Position numbers and translations under genes: made by a program. The notes under the pieces were generated by a model. The model was not told the origin of the DNA. It ran no database searches and was given only the letters and a program-made list of their open reading frames with translations. Below are positions 18,552-26,715 of a stretch of 64,000 nucleotides of DNA, piece by piece. The stretch comes from an uncultured Clostridia bacterium (GTDB taxonomy: Bacteria; Bacillota; Clostridia; Oscillospirales; Acutalibacteraceae), in the NCBI GenBank assembly GCA_947166625.1, contig CAMVEX010000003.1, forward strand, positions 81,197 to 145,196, written 5' to 3'. Each line of letters starts with the position of its first letter. Within the stretch, counting starts at the first letter, position 1.

Positions 18552-20453
18552 ATGGCAGACGACAATAACAAAAGCAACATACCCGACGGTATAAGTTCGC
18601 TCAGTGATGAAGAAGCCATTACGGAGATAGATATCGGCTCGTTTCTCGACAATCGCGGCAGCTCAACAAAGCCCGATTACAGCGAGGATATCCAAAAGAC
18701 GGAGCAGTCGCTCGAGGATGAGATAGACAGCCTTATGGCGAGCATAATGAACGCCGCTCCCGTCACCTCCGCCTCAAAGCCCTCATCTTCCGGCGCCGAA
18801 GCGCCCATGGATGATCTCTGGATGAGCCCCGAGGAATATATAGATATCCCCAAGGCCGAAAAACCGGAGCCGCCCGTTAAGCCCGAGAGCGTTCCCGAGG
18901 TGGCAAAGGACGATATATTCTCCATGATAGAGGAGCTTAAAGCGGATACCGATAACGAAAAAGAATTTGAAACCATCATCACGGATATAGAAACAAAAGA
19001 GAGCATAGCTCCCGTGGATGTTGAAAACGGCGGAGTTGAAGATCTCACGGCTCACGCCGCAGAGGAGATCCCCGCGGAGCCGGAGAAGCCTCAGAAGCCC
19101 GCCGCGCCCGCAAAGAGCAAAAAGGCAGCCGATGATATAGACATCCACGCCGAAGGCTTTGAAGAAGAGCTGGCGGAGCTCCTCGGCGACGAGCCGGAGG
19201 AAGAAGCGCCCGAAACCGAAGCGATCCCGGAAACTCCCGTCCATGAACTTCCGCAGGATAAGCCCGTTTCGCAGCCCCCCGTGAACGATGCGCGCGCGAT
19301 CTCATTCTCAAAGCCGAAGGCCCCCGAGGTTTCGCCGGAAGGAGCGGTCGAGATAGCTGCGGCAAGCGTTTCCGCCGAGCCTCCCGTTCAGGTGTTTGAC
19401 CTGCTTCAGAATACGGGCGGAAAGACGGTCGGCAATGTTCCGGTCGAGATAATCGAGGATGACGGCAAGATCTCAAAGCAGGAGCGCAAGCAGGCGAAAA
19501 TAGATAAAAAAATAGCCGAGGGCAAAAATCCCAAGGTGGCGGAGGTCATCCGCAAGACGGTGCTCGCGATCTCGCTCATAGTCATCGCCGTAAGCTCGGT
19601 TTACCTCGCAAAGACCTATATTTATGAGCCCTATATGTTCAAAAAGCATCAGAGCGAGGTGCAGGATATAGTCAATACGCCCGATGATGATGCGGCGAGC
19701 GCCACGGTCGCTCAAAATGACAGTAAATATCCCGTAGGTATGCTCGGCAAATATACCAAGCTCTACGATATAAACAGCGATCTTAAAGGCTGGATCTCGA
19801 TTCCCGGGCTTGAGATAAATCTGCCCATAGCGCAGGCGAAGGATAATGATTATTATCTTCACCGCAATATTTACAAGAAGCGCACTATGTACGGCGTACC
19901 GTTCTTTGACTACAGGATAGAGAATTTCAAGGAATTGCCCCGCAATACGGTGGTTTACGGCCATAATATGCACTATGACGATCTCATTTTCGGCAAGCTC
20001 GAAAATTACAGGGATATTAGAGGCTTCAAAGACGCGCCCACCATCGAATGCAACACCATTTACGGCGATTATACATGGCTCGTTTACGCTGCGTTTATCA
20101 CCAATTCCACAGCTTCTCAGGATAACGGCTATATGTTTACATATAACTGGATCGACATATCCGACAGCAAGTTTATGGAATATATAAACGAAGTAGATAA
20201 GAGGAAATTATTCACTTCTCCCGTTGATATTCAGCCCACCGATAAGATCCTCACGCTCTCCACCTGCTGCTATGATTTTGACGGAGCGCGTCTGGTGGTT
20301 ATCGCGAGGCTCAAGAGAGACGGCGAAAGTGTTTCCATAGATACATCCCAGGCATATAACAATGACAATCCCAAATATCCGCAGGCGTGGTATAATGCCA
20401 ATAAAAAGAGCAATCCCTACGCCGACGATCCGAGATGGGATCCCAACAAATAA
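18552..20453 (+). CDS. Class B sortase with long acidic cytoplasmic N-terminal region
   Basis: 633 residues. Roughly the first 330 residues are acidic and rich in Glu, Pro and Ala with no recognised fold, probably disordered and intracellular. A transmembrane segment follows (about 335-358, LAISLIVIAVSSVYLAKTY), then a class B sortase domain with H471 in VVYGHNMHYDD, C572 in TLSTCCYDFDG and Arg in ARLVVIARL. The usual class B enzyme has only a short cytoplasmic tail, so this N-terminus is unusual and may bind intracellular partners. The C-terminal tail (PQAWYNANKKSNPYADDPRW) matches that of the preceding sortase. It lies 45 bp after it in the same transcript. Confidence 0.92.
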   Translation: MADDNNKSNIPDGISSLSDEEAITEIDIGSFLDNRGSSTKPDYSEDIQKTEQSLEDEIDSLMASIMNAAPVTSASKPSSSGAEAPMDDLWMSPEEYIDIPKAEKPEPPVKPESVPEVAKDDIFSMIEELKADTDNEKEFETIITDIETKESIAPVDVENGGVEDLTAHAAEEIPAEPEKPQKPAAPAKSKKAADDIDIHAEGFEEELAELLGDEPEEEAPETEAIPETPVHELPQDKPVSQPPVNDARAISFSKPKAPEVSPEGAVEIAAASVSAEPPVQVFDLLQNTGGKTVGNVPVEIIEDDGKISKQERKQAKIDKKIAEGKNPKVAEVIRKTVLAISLIVIAVSSVYLAKTYIYEPYMFKKHQSEVQDIVNTPDDDAASATVAQNDSKYPVGMLGKYTKLYDINSDLKGWISIPGLEINLPIAQAKDNDYYLHRNIYKKRTMYGVPFFDYRIENFKELPRNTVVYGHNMHYDDLIFGKLENYRDIRGFKDAPTIECNTIYGDYTWLVYAAFITNSTASQDNGYMFTYNWIDISDSKFMEYINEVDKRKLFTSPVDIQPTDKILTLSTCCYDFDGARLVVIARLKRDGESVSIDTSQAYNNDNPKYPQAWYNANKKSNPYADDPRWDPNK

Positions 20454-20548
20454 CGCGTTCCGTGAATTGCGCGTTGTTAAAAAACGGTCTGAGGAGCATG
20501 GCTTGATTCAGCCTGTTGACCGTTCAATGTATGAAAGGGGTGATACTT

Positions 20549-22774
20549 ATGGCTTCAAAGGTTTCCCTTTATCTGCCCGGTGACGATTCACTTCTTGAGG
20601 CCGCAAGCGCGGCATACTCAAAGATCTCCGTCGCCGCCGAAATAACCGGAGCTTATAAGTTCGGTACGGCAAAAGAAGCGGCAAAGCTTGCCTGCGCCGC
20701 CGCCTCAAAGGGCGAGCGCGCGGTGATCATAGCCGATGACGGCGTATTCAACACCGTCAAGCTTCTTTTGATGAAGGTGCTTTTGACCAAAGTCAGCCAC
20801 TCTGATGAAATATCGGAAAAATTAGGCGGAGCTTTTCCGCAGGATTCAAAAGAATTCAAGATTCACACATCAAAGCCGCAGGGCGGATATGTAATTCCGT
20901 CGCCCGACGGCAAGTTTTCCACAGTCGGTTTCAAAGTGCGTAAGGGCTCGGTTATCCTTATGTCGCTTGATCCGGAGCGCCTTGACGGCGCAATTTCGGC
21001 GGGCGCTCTCGACGGGGCTCCCGACAGCAAGGCATTATTGAGAAATCGCCTCAATGCGATAGCGGATTCCGGCAAAACGGTCGCCCTCGCGGATTTCGGC
21101 CTGGCTCAGGCGGTCACGGGGATCGCCGCAGGCGTAGGCGCGAAAGAGGATCTGTTTATCAAATCGCAGGCGGAATGCGACGCATCTCCCGACGATCCCG
21201 AATACATCGCCCTCATGGCAAAGGACGCTCTGACAAACGCTCAGACAGATTTCGGAATCGCCATTTCGGAGCCCGCTCAGGACGGCTCCGTGAGTGTCTG
21301 CGTGGCAGACAGCGACGGCGCAAAGGTGGAGGTTATCCACGCTCTTGAAGGCGAGGAGAGATCAAAAACGGCAAAAGCCGCCACTCTCAAGCTGATAGAT
21401 ACGCTCGGCGAATGTATCGGCACGGGCATAAACCCGCCCGCTCCCGAAAATAAAAAGGCGAATATCAAGCCGCTGATAATCGTTATTTCAGCTCTTGTCG
21501 CCGCGGCTGTGATATGCCTCACGATAGGGCTTGTGATCTATAAAACAAGCATCGGCAAAGCGGATGTTGCGGCGGAATCCACTACGATGAGCGAAAAAAC
21601 ATCCTCCACCATAACCGAAACTCAGGAGGATCAGTCCGCCGACAGCGAGATTTATGATGAGGTGGTCCCCGATTTCGGAGAGGATGATGAAATGTCCTCC
21701 CTCCTTGAGGTCATTGATACCACCTACAGCGGAGGAGGGATCAAAACCCAGGCGGCAAACGGTCAGTTTACCACCAACGGCGCCGGCACCGTGGAGACCG
21801 TTTCGGGGAAATCTTCAAATGCGGCGAAGGTTGCGACCACTCTTGGAGCAGTCATTTCATCAATTTTACAGGATGACGAGCCTGTGACGGATGAAAACGG
21901 CGAAACCGTTACTGCATCCACCGCTCCGGCGGAGCCCGAATCGACCACCGCTCCCGCTCAGCAGGGCAAATTCGTCTTTACGGTTTACGGCTACGGGCAC
22001 GGCGTCGGACTAAGCCAGCGCGGAGCGATAGCCTATGCCCAGAAGGGCTGGACCTGCAACCAGATTTTGACTCATTATTATCAGGGCACCACCCTTATGG
22101 TGGATAAAAATACCCCCGCGGAGGTAACGCGCAGAGGCGTGAGAATGACCCTTGTCGCCTTCCTTTGCAGGACCGTGGAGCCCGAGATAGGCCCCAATTC
22201 CCCGACGGAAGCGCTCAAAGCGCAGGCGATCGCCGCATATACATTCGGAATGTCAAACGGGTGGGACAGAAACCAATCCTTCGACCCCTATTTCAATTAT
22301 AAAGGGACGAAGGTGGAGCAGGCGGTCTTTTCCGTGCTTCACATCAATTCCGAGGAAGAACAGCCTCACGCGATATTCGTAAGCTACAACGGCAAATACG
22401 CAAATACGGTTTACTGCGCGTCAATGGCGGGCAAGACCACCTCGTGCAGATCCGTCTGGAATATGGCGATACCTTATCTCGGCGGCGGCGTTACAAGCCC
22501 CGAAACCGTTGATATAAGCACTGTGGAATATACCGTTGACCAGATGAGAAGCATAGTCGCGGCATATTCGGGAAACAGCGAGATTCTCAATCAGGATCCT
22601 TCAACCTGGATCAGAATAATCAGCCATGACGGCTCTTATTCAAACGCGATCGGCTATGTTGACAGGATAAGCGTGGGCGGCAAAGAATGCAGCGGCAGCT
22701 ATTTCCGCACCAACGTGCTCGGTTACGGGCTCCGCTCCCATTGCTTCACCATTAAATATGTAAAATATCAGTGA
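20549..22774 (+). CDS. Membrane fusion: degenerate CinA-like half - TM - circularly permuted SpoIID/LytB domain
   Basis: 741 residues from the ATG at 20549 (AAAGGGGTGA upstream). Residues 1-300 are intracellular and resemble CinA: PSPDGKFSTVGFKVRKG aligns with the GTAPG/LPGPP region, TVALADFGLAQAVTG with the catalytic ESCTAG loop, and TDFGIAISEPAQ with ADIGVSVTGFAG. The catalytic Ser and glycine-rich motifs are lost. A membrane segment lies at about 307-332, followed by a Thr/Ser/Glu-rich linker. The extracellular part has SpoIID motifs in the wrong order: YGHGVGLSQRGA...ILTHYYQGT (about 482-515) precedes EALKAQAIAAYTFGM (about 555) and the C-terminal LGYGLRSHCFTI. SpoIID proteins are lytic transglycosylases that trim denuded peptidoglycan. 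VEPEIG keeps a Glu near the expected catalytic position. The role is unknown. Confidence 0.8.
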   Translation: MASKVSLYLPGDDSLLEAASAAYSKISVAAEITGAYKFGTAKEAAKLACAAASKGERAVIIADDGVFNTVKLLLMKVLLTKVSHSDEISEKLGGAFPQDSKEFKIHTSKPQGGYVIPSPDGKFSTVGFKVRKGSVILMSLDPERLDGAISAGALDGAPDSKALLRNRLNAIADSGKTVALADFGLAQAVTGIAAGVGAKEDLFIKSQAECDASPDDPEYIALMAKDALTNAQTDFGIAISEPAQDGSVSVCVADSDGAKVEVIHALEGEERSKTAKAATLKLIDTLGECIGTGINPPAPENKKANIKPLIIVISALVAAAVICLTIGLVIYKTSIGKADVAAESTTMSEKTSSTITETQEDQSADSEIYDEVVPDFGEDDEMSSLLEVIDTTYSGGGIKTQAANGQFTTNGAGTVETVSGKSSNAAKVATTLGAVISSILQDDEPVTDENGETVTASTAPAEPESTTAPAQQGKFVFTVYGYGHGVGLSQRGAIAYAQKGWTCNQILTHYYQGTTLMVDKNTPAEVTRRGVRMTLVAFLCRTVEPEIGPNSPTEALKAQAIAAYTFGMSNGWDRNQSFDPYFNYKGTKVEQAVFSVLHINSEEEQPHAIFVSYNGKYANTVYCASMAGKTTSCRSVWNMAIPYLGGGVTSPETVDISTVEYTVDQMRSIVAAYSGNSEILNQDPSTWIRIISHDGSYSNAIGYVDRISVGGKECSGSYFRTNVLGYGLRSHCFTIKYVKYQ

Positions 22775-22783
22775 TGATATTTC

Positions 22784-22812
22784 AACACGGGCTGACTTTG
22801 TCAGCCCGTGTT
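22784..22812 (+). terminator. Terminator hairpin after the SpoIID-like gene
   Basis: A 13-bp perfect stem (AACACGGGCTGAC with its complement, 3-base loop) 10 bp after the stop codon. The T-rich stretch comes slightly later (TATATTTTT). Confidence 0.7.
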
Positions 22813-22846
22813 TCCCGTGTGTATATTTTTACGGTGTTAAAGATTA

Positions 22847-22874
22847 AAGCCACGATTCAGACGAACCGTGGCTT
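22847..22874 (-). terminator. Probable ppdK terminator
   Basis: AAGCCACG/CGTGGCTT stem with a 12-base loop; on the minus strand it is followed by TAATCTTT. It lies about 90 bp beyond the ppdK stop. Confidence 0.45.
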
Positions 22875-22960
22875 CTTGGTTTATTTATCGGCTTCAATAA
22901 GCTGATTTTGCGTGTCATTCAAGGGCTTATCGCCGCTGAATAACGGGAGTCACCGTCTCC

Positions 22961-25594
22961 TTATTCGGCAATGGCTGCCTGAGCTGCCGCAAGGCGGGCG
23001 ATGGGAACTCTGAACGGTGAGCAGGAAACATAGTCAAGACCGATCTTGTGGCAGAATTCAACGGAGGTTGGATCGCCGCCGTGCTCGCCGCAGATACCGC
23101 AGTGAAGAGCGGGATTGACGGGCTTGCCGAGTTTGATGGCCATTTCCATAAGTTTGCCTACGCCGTTCTGGTCAAGACGGGCAAACGGATCGCTCTCGAA
23201 GATCTTGGCATCATAGTAAGCGCCGAGGAACTTGCCTGCGTCGTCACGGCTGAAGCCGAAGGTCATCTGAGTGAGGTCGTTGGTGCCGAAGCAGAAGAAG
23301 TCTGCTTCTGTTGCGATTTCGTCAGCGGTGAGAGCCGCTCTGGGGATCTCGATCATTGTGCCTACCTCATACTTGAGGTCTGCGCCTGCGGCTGCGATTT
23401 CAGCGTCCGCGGTCTCAACAACGATCTTCTTGACGAATTTGAGCTCTTTGATTTCGCATACGAGCGGGATCATGATCTCGGGCTTGATGTCCCAATCGGG
23501 ATGAGCCTTCTGAACATTGATAGCGGCGCGGATGACAGCCTTGGTCTGCATCTTTGCGATCTCGGGATAGGTAACTGCGAGGCGGCAGCCTCTGTGACCC
23601 ATCATCGGGTTGAATTCGTGGAGAGAGGTGATGATAGCCTTGATATCTTCAACGCTCTTGCCCTGAGTGTCGGCAAGGAGTTTGATCTCGTCTTCGGTGT
23701 TGGGAACGAATTCGTGAAGAGGAGGATCGAGGAATCTGATGGTTACGGGGTTGCCTTCAAGAGCTTCATAGAGCTTCTCAAAGTCGCCCTGCTGATAGGG
23801 AAGGATCTTGTCGAGAGCGGCTTCTCTCTCTTCAACTGTATCGGAGCAGATCATCTCACGGAATGCCGCGATCCTGTCTGCCTCAAAGAACATATGCTCT
23901 GTACGGCAAAGGCCGATGCCTTCTGCGCCGAGCTCGCGAGCCTTTTTGGCGTCTGCGGGAGTGTCGGCGTTGGTGCGTACCTTGAGCTTGCGATATTTAT
24001 CTGCCCAGCCCATGATCCTGCCGAAGGTGCCTGCGATGGTGGCGTCAACGGTGGGGATGATACCCTCATAGATGTTGCCGGTGGAGCCGTCTATTGAAAT
24101 GAAGTCGCCCTCATTGAAGGTCTTGCCTGCAAGAGTGAACTTCTTGTTTTCTTCGTCCATATTGATGTCGCCGCAACCGGAGACACAGCAGGTGCCCATA
24201 CCGCGGGCAACAACGGCCGCGTGAGAGGTCATACCGCCGCGAACGGTGAGGATGCCCTGTGAAGCCTTCATGCCGGTGATATCCTCGGGAGAGGTCTCAA
24301 GACGGACAAGGACTACCTTTTCGCCTCTTGCATTCCATGCTTCGGCATCTTCTGCGGTGAATACTACCTTGCCGCATGCTGCGCCGGGAGAAGCGCCGAG
24401 ACCCTTGCCGATGGGAGTGGCGGCCTTGAGAGCGGCAGCGTCAAACTGGGGATGAAGGAGGGTGTCGAGGTTTCTGGGATCGATCATCGCGACAGCCTTC
24501 TTTTCATCTATCATGCCTTCGTCAACGAGATCGCAGGCGATCTGAAGAGCGGCCTGAGCGGTTCTCTTGCCGTTACGGCACTGGAGCATATAGAGCTTCT
24601 TGTTTTCAACGGTAAACTCCATATCCTGCATATCTCTGTAATGATCCTCGAGAATCGAGCAGACCTTTACGAAATCTGCATAAGCCTCGGGGAATTCCTG
24701 CTCCATCTGAGCGATGGGCATCGGAGTGCGGACGCCTGCAACAACGTCTTCGCCCTGAGCGTTGATAAGGAACTCGCCCATGAGCTTCTTTTCGCCTGTC
24801 GCGGGATCTCTGGTGAATGCAACGCCGGTACCGGACTGATTATTGAGATTGCCGAATACCATGGGCATTACGTTGACTGCGGTACCCCATGAATAGGGGA
24901 TATCGTTATCGCGGCGGTAAACGTTTGCGCGGGGGTTATCCCATGAACGGAAAACAGCCTCGATAGCGAGCTTGAGCTGCTGAACGGGATCTGAGGGGAA
25001 ATCTTCGCCGAGCTGATTCTTATATTCGGCCTTGAACTGCTCCGCAAGCTCTTTGAGATCTGCCGCGGTGAGCTCTACGTCGTAGGTAACGCCCTTCTTC
25101 TCTTTCATCTTGTCGATGAGCTGCTCAAAATATTTCTTGCCGACTTCCATAACGACGTCGGAGAACATCTGGATAAATCTTCTGTAAGAGTCATATACGA
25201 ATCTCTCGAAAGCGGGATCCGGGTTACCTGCTATCATAGCGGCGACAACATCGTCGTTAAGACCGAGGTTGAGGATGGTATCCATCATGCCGGGCATCGA
25301 AGCGCGTGCGCCCGAACGAACGGAAACGAGGAGAGGATTGGTCTTTGAGCCGAACTCCTTGCCGTTTTTCTCTTCCATCTTTTTGACGCCTTCCATAGCC
25401 TGAGCCATGATCTCGTCATTGATTTTTCTGCCGTCTTCATAATACTGAGTGCAGGCCTCGGTGGTGATGGTGAAACCGTAGGGAACGGGAAGACCGATTT
25501 CGGTCATTTCCGCAAGGTTGGCGCCTTTGCCGCCGAGAAGATTACGCATGGTCATGTTGCCTTCGTCAAACATGTAGACCCATTTGTTTGCCAT
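22961..25594 (-). CDS. ppdK: Pyruvate, phosphate dikinase
   Basis: 877 residues, full length. The N-terminal ATP-grasp domain (LLGGKGANLAEMTEIGLPVP; RSGARASMPGMMDTILNLG) is followed by the phosphohistidine domain with catalytic His in GGMTSHAAVVARGMGTCCV and the PEP/pyruvate barrel with catalytic Cys in LHCGICGEHGGDP. It converts pyruvate, ATP and phosphate to PEP, AMP and pyrophosphate, reversibly; in anaerobes it can run in the glycolytic direction using pyrophosphate. GGAGG precedes the start. It is monocistronic by context, with its own promoter divergent from the zinc-ribbon regulator. Confidence 0.97.
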   Translation of the reverse strand: MANKWVYMFDEGNMTMRNLLGGKGANLAEMTEIGLPVPYGFTITTEACTQYYEDGRKINDEIMAQAMEGVKKMEEKNGKEFGSKTNPLLVSVRSGARASMPGMMDTILNLGLNDDVVAAMIAGNPDPAFERFVYDSYRRFIQMFSDVVMEVGKKYFEQLIDKMKEKKGVTYDVELTAADLKELAEQFKAEYKNQLGEDFPSDPVQQLKLAIEAVFRSWDNPRANVYRRDNDIPYSWGTAVNVMPMVFGNLNNQSGTGVAFTRDPATGEKKLMGEFLINAQGEDVVAGVRTPMPIAQMEQEFPEAYADFVKVCSILEDHYRDMQDMEFTVENKKLYMLQCRNGKRTAQAALQIACDLVDEGMIDEKKAVAMIDPRNLDTLLHPQFDAAALKAATPIGKGLGASPGAACGKVVFTAEDAEAWNARGEKVVLVRLETSPEDITGMKASQGILTVRGGMTSHAAVVARGMGTCCVSGCGDINMDEENKKFTLAGKTFNEGDFISIDGSTGNIYEGIIPTVDATIAGTFGRIMGWADKYRKLKVRTNADTPADAKKARELGAEGIGLCRTEHMFFEADRIAAFREMICSDTVEEREAALDKILPYQQGDFEKLYEALEGNPVTIRFLDPPLHEFVPNTEDEIKLLADTQGKSVEDIKAIITSLHEFNPMMGHRGCRLAVTYPEIAKMQTKAVIRAAINVQKAHPDWDIKPEIMIPLVCEIKELKFVKKIVVETADAEIAAAGADLKYEVGTMIEIPRAALTADEIATEADFFCFGTNDLTQMTFGFSRDDAGKFLGAYYDAKIFESDPFARLDQNGVGKLMEMAIKLGKPVNPALHCGICGEHGGDPTSVEFCHKIGLDYVSCSPFRVPIARLAAAQAAIAE

Positions 25595-25647
25595 AGAATT
25601 TCCTCCAAATTGATAAATTTTGCAAAATTTAATTTTTGACCGTAAAA

Positions 25648-25676
25648 ATTATAGCAGAGTTGATATTAAAAGTAAA
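25648..25676 (-). promoter_or_regulatory. ppdK promoter
   Basis: Minus-strand TTTACT (25676-25671), 17-bp spacer, TATAAT (25653-25648), about 50 bp before the ppdK start. Confidence 0.7.
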
Positions 25677-25685
25677 GAGAATTAT

Positions 25686-25714
25686 TTGCATAACTGTTAT
25701 TTTTATACTATAAT
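25686..25714 (+). promoter_or_regulatory. Promoter of the XRE/zinc-ribbon regulator transcript
   Basis: TTGCAT (25686-25691), 17-bp spacer, TATAAT (25709-25714). Its -35 lies only 10 bp from the -35 of the divergent ppdK promoter, so one bound regulator could affect both. Confidence 0.7.
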
Positions 25715-25745
25715 ACTTTTTGTTAAGAATAACGAAAGGAACCGG

Positions 25746-25808
25746 ATGATCTGCGCGGCTGCGGTATGCTTCGGGGCGCATACGGCGGAGCAACAGACGG
25801 TTGCTTGA
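25746..25808 (+). CDS. Possible 20-residue leader ORF
   Basis: ATG with an AAAGGA site at good spacing, encoding MICAAAVCFGAHTAEQQTVA. It lies between the promoter and the regulator gene. GTATGC/GCATAC and AGCAAC/GTTGCT hairpins fall inside it. It may be a leader peptide or chance. Confidence 0.25.
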   Translation: MICAAAVCFGAHTAEQQTVA

Positions 25809-25853
25809 TTTACTGCATGGCGGGCAGTAAGATTTATTCAAGGAGGAATCATT

Positions 25854-26618
25854 ATGAATACAAAGGATGTAATTCTTGAGCTCAGGACAAAGAACGGAAT
25901 GTCTCAGGACGACCTCGCGGAGAAATTGTTTGTTACCCGCCAGGCGGTCTCGCGCTGGGAAACGGGCGAAACGGTCCCGAATACCGAGACGCTCAAGCTG
26001 CTTTCGGGTTTATTCGGCGTTTCAATAAATACTCTGCTCGGTTCGCCGCAGAAGCTGAGATGCCAATGCTGCGGGATGCCGCTCGATGATGAGATAACCG
26101 GCAGAAACGCTGACGGCTCACTCAATGAGGATTACTGTAAATGGTGCTATGCAGACGGCACCTATACCTACAGCGATATGGATGAGCTGATAAAGGTCTG
26201 CGTTCCTCACATGGTAAGCGAGAATATCAGCGAGGAGCAGGCGAGGGAATATATGAAGCAGATGCTGCCCACGCTTGATTACTGGAAAAGATATGATGAG
26301 CTCGGCGACAACGGTGAATTTGACAGATTCAAAGAGCAGCTTATCGGGGAGATCAACGCTCTCGGAATTGAAGGTATGCCGAAGGTCGATTCTCTCAATG
26401 CGCTTGTCGGCAGATATGTAAATCTTGAATACCGCCTTCCGGGCGGCGCAGGCGTAAAATTCCTTGATGACGGCGTGACTTATCTTGGCACTCAGCTTGA
26501 GAGTGAATTCGGCGGCGGGAGATACTTCGGGGTGATTGCCTGCATGGATTTCATCCTTATTTCGACCTATGAGGCGCAGGGCAGGAACCCTGAGCTTGTG
26601 ATGTATAAAAAGAGATAA
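25854..26618 (+). CDS. XRE-family regulator with zinc-ribbon domain
   Basis: 254 residues. A Cro/C1 helix-turn-helix fills residues 1-62 (MSQDDLAEKLFVTRQAVSRWETGETVPNTETLKLL). A zinc ribbon follows (CQCCGMPLDD, then YCKWCYADGTYTYSDMDEL) and a helical segment (EEQAREYMKQMLPTLDYWKR). The remaining 90 residues, YVNLEYRLPGGAGVKFLDDG onward, form an unassigned beta-rich domain. This HTH plus ribbon architecture is common in Clostridia; its ligand is unknown. AAGGAGG precedes the start. Divergence from ppdK with nearly abutting promoters suggests it may regulate itself and possibly ppdK. A terminator follows directly. Confidence 0.85.
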   Translation: MNTKDVILELRTKNGMSQDDLAEKLFVTRQAVSRWETGETVPNTETLKLLSGLFGVSINTLLGSPQKLRCQCCGMPLDDEITGRNADGSLNEDYCKWCYADGTYTYSDMDELIKVCVPHMVSENISEEQAREYMKQMLPTLDYWKRYDELGDNGEFDRFKEQLIGEINALGIEGMPKVDSLNALVGRYVNLEYRLPGGAGVKFLDDGVTYLGTQLESEFGGGRYFGVIACMDFILISTYEAQGRNPELVMYKKR

Positions 26619-26626
26619 ATTCAATT

Positions 26627-26655
26627 CGGGATTTGCAGGTCAAATCCCGTTTTTT
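26627..26655 (+). terminator. Rho-independent terminator of the XRE regulator
   Basis: Stem CGGGATTTG/CAAATCCCG (26627-26635, 26641-26649), 5-base loop, then a run of T. Confidence 0.9.
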
Positions 26656-26656
26656 A

Positions 26657-26685
26657 TTGTAATCGGGCTTTTTTTATGATATATT
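26657..26685 (+). promoter_or_regulatory. Promoter for the MGH1-like glycosidase
   Basis: TTGTAA (26657-26662), 17-bp spacer, TATATT (26680-26685), 30 bp before the start codon. Confidence 0.55.
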
Positions 26686-26715
26686 ATCGGCAAATAATAA
26701 AAAGCAGGTGACCGT

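Noticed and set aside
23048..24097. 349-codon plus-strand ORF inside ppdK
   Set aside because: It is the reverse of a well-conserved enzyme, has no family match or ribosome-binding site, and reflects codon bias.
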